Translations under genes and position numbers: made by a program
Notes under the pieces: generated by a model
Told to the model about the DNA's origin: nothing
The model's input: only the letters and a program-made list of their open reading frames with translations
Databases searched by the model: none
Shown here: positions 14,305 through 17,166 of the stretch, piece after piece
Numbering within the stretch: position 1 is the first letter of the stretch
How the letters are laid out: each line of letters begins with the position of its first letter
Assembly: GCA_017538465.1 (NCBI GenBank)
Contig: JAFYIW010000355.1
Location: forward strand, 1 to 17,166
Source of the DNA: Victivallales bacterium
Lineage (GTDB): Bacteria > Verrucomicrobiota > Lentisphaeria > Oligosphaerales > Oligosphaeraceae
Direction of reading: 5' to 3'
Length of the DNA: 17,166 nucleotides

Positions 14305-17102
14305 AGCCCTGGAGACAAATCGCCAAGCCGCACCGGGATGTCCTGGAAGGCACGCTTAAGCAGGCGGAATTCGCCGCCGACCTCCGCAATGTCCTGGCCG
14401 GGAATGCTGCCCCGGAATATCTGGATGCGAAGAAGTTCTTCGCCCGCACCTACATCACCGAGGGGATGCGGCTGCTGCTCATTTCCGTGGCACAACGGCT
14501 GGCTGGCAAGGGCGGCGACCCAGTCATTCAGCTCCAGACCAACTTCGGCGGCGGCAAGACGCATACGCTGCTGGCCGTCTATCACCTCGTCACCAGGAAG
14601 GTTCCCACGGAGAAACTGGCGGGCATTCCGGCTTTGCTGGACGAGGCGGGAATCACCGAATTGCCCCAGGCGAACCTCGCCGTCATTGATGGAAATGACC
14701 TTTCACCGAACCAGCCAGTCAAGCGCGGGGCGCTGACCATCCGCACCATCTGGGGACTTCTGGCCTACCAGCTGCTCGGAGCCGAAGGCTACGAAATGGT
14801 AGCCCCCAGCGATTCGGCCGGGACGGCACCCGGCAAAGAGATCATGATTGAAGTGCTGAGGAAAGCCGCCCCCTGTGTGCTGCTATGCGACGAGCTGGTT
14901 GCCTTTTTCCGACAACTGGACAATTCCAAGGAGCTGACGGCGGGGAGCTTCGAGAGCAACATCTCCTTCATGCAGATTCTGATGGAAAGCGTGAAAGCGG
15001 TCCCGAACGCCATCCTTTTGGCCTCTCTGCCGGAGTCTGACACCGAGGCTACGGGTACCTTTGGACGGGTTGCGCTGAACACCTTGGAGAAATACTTCGC
15101 TCGCCTGGAGAATGTCTGGAAGCCGGTTGGCTCGGACGAGGCGTTTGAGATTGTGCGCCGAAGGCTCTTCGAGGACCTCGGCGATGCTACGGAGATGGAG
15201 ACCGTCTGCCAGGAATATGCGAACTTCTACCGCAAGCACAAGGACCGCTTTCCGCCGGAAGTCCAGGAAAGCCGTTATTTGGAGCGGATGAAGAAGTCCT
15301 ATCCCATTCATCCGGAGTTCTTTGACCGCCTGTACGAAGATTGGTCGACCCTCGATAGTTTCCAAAGAACCCGTGGTGTCCTGCAATATATGGCCATCAT
15401 CATCCATCGCCTTTGGAACGCAAACGACCAGGACCCGATGATCATGCCTGGTTCCATTCCTCTGTCGGATGTGAATGTTCGCAACAAAAGCACTGGCTAT
15501 TTGCCGCAGGGCTGGGATCCCATCATTGAAAAGGAAATCGACGGCCCAGACTCCGAGCCAACCGCAATTGACGGCGCCGACACCCGTTCTGGAAGCATCT
15601 TCGCGGCCACCCGCGCGAGCAGAACCATCTTCCTGGGCAGCGCACCTTCCTCTTCGAAGCAAGGAGTGCGCGGAGTCACCATGGAGCGTATCCTGCTGGG
15701 ATGCGCCATCCCCGGCCAGACGCTCGGCATTTACGAGGATGTGCTGAAACGGCTTCGGGACAGACTGCACTATCTCTTTGCGGACGTGGATCGCTTCTGG
15801 TTTGACACACGCCCCAATCTCCGGCGTGAAATGGAGAGCCGAAAGTTGAAGGTCGAGACATCCGTCTTGAACAAGACTGTCAAGGAACTGATGGGACAAC
15901 TTTGCGGGCGCGGTCAGTTCTTCAGCGGAGTGCATGTCTTCACGCCTCATGAGGATATCCCGGATGACATTGGCAGTGGCCCCCGCCTTGTTGTGCTTCC
16001 GCTAGACCAGCTCACGGCATACGCCAAAGCCAATCCGAAATTGGCCTTTGATGCCGCCAGGAAAATTCTGGAACAACGTGGCGAGCAACCGCGCATCCAC
16101 CGCAATCGGCTGTTGTTCCTGGTGCCGGATCTGAATGTCGTGTCCCGTGTGGTTGACCAGGCGCGAACGTATCTGGCCTGGGGAGAGATTGTCACGGACA
16201 TCGATGAGGGACGCATTGACCTTGGCACATTCCAGGCAAAGCAGACCCGCAAGGAAAAAGACCTGGCATATCAGATTCTAAAGCAAGAACTGCTGGAGTG
16301 CTATCGCTTTGTCCTGGAACCGACGCAAAGCGGCCAGCGCGACACCACTTTCGAGGTTCGGAAAATCGGGACGGGAAGCGGGGGCAGCATCGCCTCCACT
16401 GTTGAAAAAATGCTATGCGAGGAGCAGGTCATTGTCCTCAACTGGTCCCCTGTCCATCTGAAGAATCTTCTCCAAAAGACCTATTTCACCAACGGCCAGA
16501 CGGAAATACCATTGCAGAAGGTCTGGCAGGACTGCTGCAACTACTTCCAGATGCCTCGGTTGTTGAATGAGGAGGTCTTTACCCGCACGGTCTGTGATGG
16601 AGTATCCAAGGGCGACTTCTTCGGCTACGCAATGGGCAAGGAAGGGGACAAGTATCTGGGCTTTGAATATGCCAGCCCCATGTTCAGCCTGGGCGTGGAC
16701 CAGAATGCGCTGCTGATTGCAAAGGAAACGGCCGAGGAATACAAGGCGGCTCATGCCCAGCAGCCTGCCGCTTCTCAAGCTGGTGGCACCCATGAGACAC
16801 CTTCCCCCGCTGGAACTGGAAAGGGCAACGACGGCCTGTCCGGGCCTGTAACGAGACCTGGAGTAATTCCCCATCGGCATTATTTTGGAACCATCGAACT
16901 TGATCCGATTTCCGGCGGATTGAAATTTCAAGACATCATGTCAGAGGTCATCCAGCATTTCGCGTCAAGAACCGAGGTGAAAGTCACCTTGAAGTTGGAC
17001 ATTGATGCAGAATCGTCCTCGCCCTTCGACACAAGCCTCGAACGCATTGTCAAGGAGAACGGCTCAACGCTGGGCATCAAAGGCGAGTTCTCCGAGTCGT
17101 GA
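14301..17102 (+). CDS. DUF499 P-loop ATPase
   Basis: A 933-residue ATPase of the DUF499 family, near full family length, in cytoplasm. The N-terminus (MKPWRQIAKPHRDV, then TYITEGMRLLL) is typical. Walker A is G83-GGKT87 in TNFGGGKTHTLLAVYHL, and Walker B ends in D197-E198 (CVLLCDELVAFF). A Pro/Ser/Gly-rich linker at about 813-853 leads to a small C-terminal domain beginning HRHYFGTIELDP. DUF499 proteins accompany DUF1156 methylases and helicases in defence loci; this is the third core component here and may act as a DNA-dependent switch or motor. That biochemical role is inferred. The ATG overlaps the SIR2 stop (ATGA), and its ribosome site GGGAGA (14287-14292) lies inside the end of the SIR2 gene, so translation of the two is coupled. 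GC returns to the high level of the operon core. Confidence 0.9.
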   Translation: MKPWRQIAKPHRDVLEGTLKQAEFAADLRNVLAGNAAPEYLDAKKFFARTYITEGMRLLLISVAQRLAGKGGDPVIQLQTNFGGGKTHTLLAVYHLVTRKVPTEKLAGIPALLDEAGITELPQANLAVIDGNDLSPNQPVKRGALTIRTIWGLLAYQLLGAEGYEMVAPSDSAGTAPGKEIMIEVLRKAAPCVLLCDELVAFFRQLDNSKELTAGSFESNISFMQILMESVKAVPNAILLASLPESDTEATGTFGRVALNTLEKYFARLENVWKPVGSDEAFEIVRRRLFEDLGDATEMETVCQEYANFYRKHKDRFPPEVQESRYLERMKKSYPIHPEFFDRLYEDWSTLDSFQRTRGVLQYMAIIIHRLWNANDQDPMIMPGSIPLSDVNVRNKSTGYLPQGWDPIIEKEIDGPDSEPTAIDGADTRSGSIFAATRASRTIFLGSAPSSSKQGVRGVTMERILLGCAIPGQTLGIYEDVLKRLRDRLHYLFADVDRFWFDTRPNLRREMESRKLKVETSVLNKTVKELMGQLCGRGQFFSGVHVFTPHEDIPDDIGSGPRLVVLPLDQLTAYAKANPKLAFDAARKILEQRGEQPRIHRNRLLFLVPDLNVVSRVVDQARTYLAWGEIVTDIDEGRIDLGTFQAKQTRKEKDLAYQILKQELLECYRFVLEPTQSGQRDTTFEVRKIGTGSGGSIASTVEKMLCEEQVIVLNWSPVHLKNLLQKTYFTNGQTEIPLQKVWQDCCNYFQMPRLLNEEVFTRTVCDGVSKGDFFGYAMGKEGDKYLGFEYASPMFSLGVDQNALLIAKETAEEYKAAHAQQPAASQAGGTHETPSPAGTGKGNDGLSGPVTRPGVIPHRHYFGTIELDPISGGLKFQDIMSEVIQHFASRTEVKVTLKLDIDAESSSPFDTSLERIVKENGSTLGIKGEFSES

Positions 17103-17113
17103 AATCGGCTTCA

Positions 17114-17153
17114 TTTTTCGAGACAATCGCCGAAAAAACTTGAGGCTTTTTTC
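17114..17153 (+). terminator. Weak terminator-like structure after the operon
   Basis: Two overlapping A/T-rich inverted repeats follow the DUF499 stop: TTTTTCG (17114-17120) with CGAAAAA (17131-17137), and GAAAAAA (17132-17138) with TTTTTTC (17147-17153), the latter ending in six T residues. The stems contain little GC, so termination would be inefficient. The two stems compete for the same A tract, which could make a two-way structure. Confidence 0.35.
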
Positions 17154-17166
17154 TAACGAATCCCCC

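Larger units (their letters stand above)
4952..17102 (+). other. Helicase-methyltransferase-DUF499 ATPase (Hma-like) defence operon with nested cargo
   Basis: Six same-strand genes in tight order: SNF2-type helicase, DUF1156 methyltransferase, AAA ATPase, PD-(D/E)XK-like protein, SIR2-like protein, DUF499 ATPase. Gaps are 13, 12, 5 and 77 bases, then a 4-base overlap. Co-occurrence of a DUF3883-type helicase, a DUF1156 methylase and a DUF499 ATPase is the hallmark of the Hma-type defence locus. Such loci are known from comparative genomics to host other defence genes inside them. The methylase-to-DUF499 interval here carries about 2.9 kb of cargo. Other genes sometimes seen in DUF499/DUF1156 loci, such as DUF3780 or phospholipase-D family genes, are absent from the window. 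Confidence 0.75.

Noticed and set aside
4952..17102. DISARM, BREX or Pgl system
   Set aside because: There is a helicase and an adenine methylase, but no DrmA/DrmB (DUF1998), no PglZ, no BrxL Lon-like protease and no PglW kinase. DUF1156 plus DUF499 fit the helicase-methylase-ATPase locus better.
1..17166. CRISPR array, tRNA, rRNA or riboswitch
   Set aside because: No regularly spaced repeats, cloverleaf or conserved leader were found. Intergenic space is under 200 bp everywhere, so little room exists for them.

Overview
The window (about 17 kb, mostly near 58-60% GC by hand counts) looks like a chromosomal piece from the Planctomycetes-Verrucomicrobia-Lentisphaerae group. This is an inference from two genes at the left: a secreted multidomain protein with a LamG-like module and a probable glycoside hydrolase, and a divergently transcribed Gfo/Idh/MocA oxidoreductase. 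That pairing is characteristic of carbohydrate-scavenging Lentisphaerae and relatives. No rRNA, tRNA, transposase, integrase or CRISPR array was seen.

Layout. Positions 1-3646 (minus strand) hold the LamG/glycoside-hydrolase-like protein, cut by the left edge. Positions 3749-4768 (plus) hold the oxidoreductase. A 183-bp intergenic stretch with a strong ACTAGTGT inverted repeat then marks the change from metabolic genes to a defence island. From 4952 to 17102 six plus-strand genes follow: (1) a large SNF2-type helicase with a C-terminal DUF3883-like domain, (2) a DUF1156 adenine-type DNA methyltransferase, (3) an ABC/OLD-like AAA ATPase, (4) a 184-residue protein with a PD-(D/E)XK-like nuclease signature, (5) a SIR2-like protein in clearly AT-rich DNA, and (6) a DUF499 P-loop ATPase. 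A weak terminator-like structure follows the last gene.

How the genes fit together. Helicase + DUF1156 methyltransferase + DUF499 ATPase is the core of the helicase-methylase-ATPase type of defence locus (called Hma in the defence-system literature, as I recall it). These operons are known to carry other defence genes inside them. Here two payloads sit between the methyltransferase and the DUF499 gene. One is a tightly coupled ATPase + putative nuclease pair. The other is a single SIR2-like putative NADase, which has a 77-bp gap on its left and an ATGA overlap with DUF499 on its right. A reasonable model is that the core senses or modifies DNA and the nested modules act as separate, possibly abortive, antiviral effectors.

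The most notable signals are the nested SIR2 gene, the ATPase/nuclease pair, and a compositional mosaic inside the methyltransferase. In that mosaic the presumed target-recognition region and catalytic motif IV lie in DNA of about 43% GC within a gene otherwise near 60%, which suggests a specificity swap by recombination.
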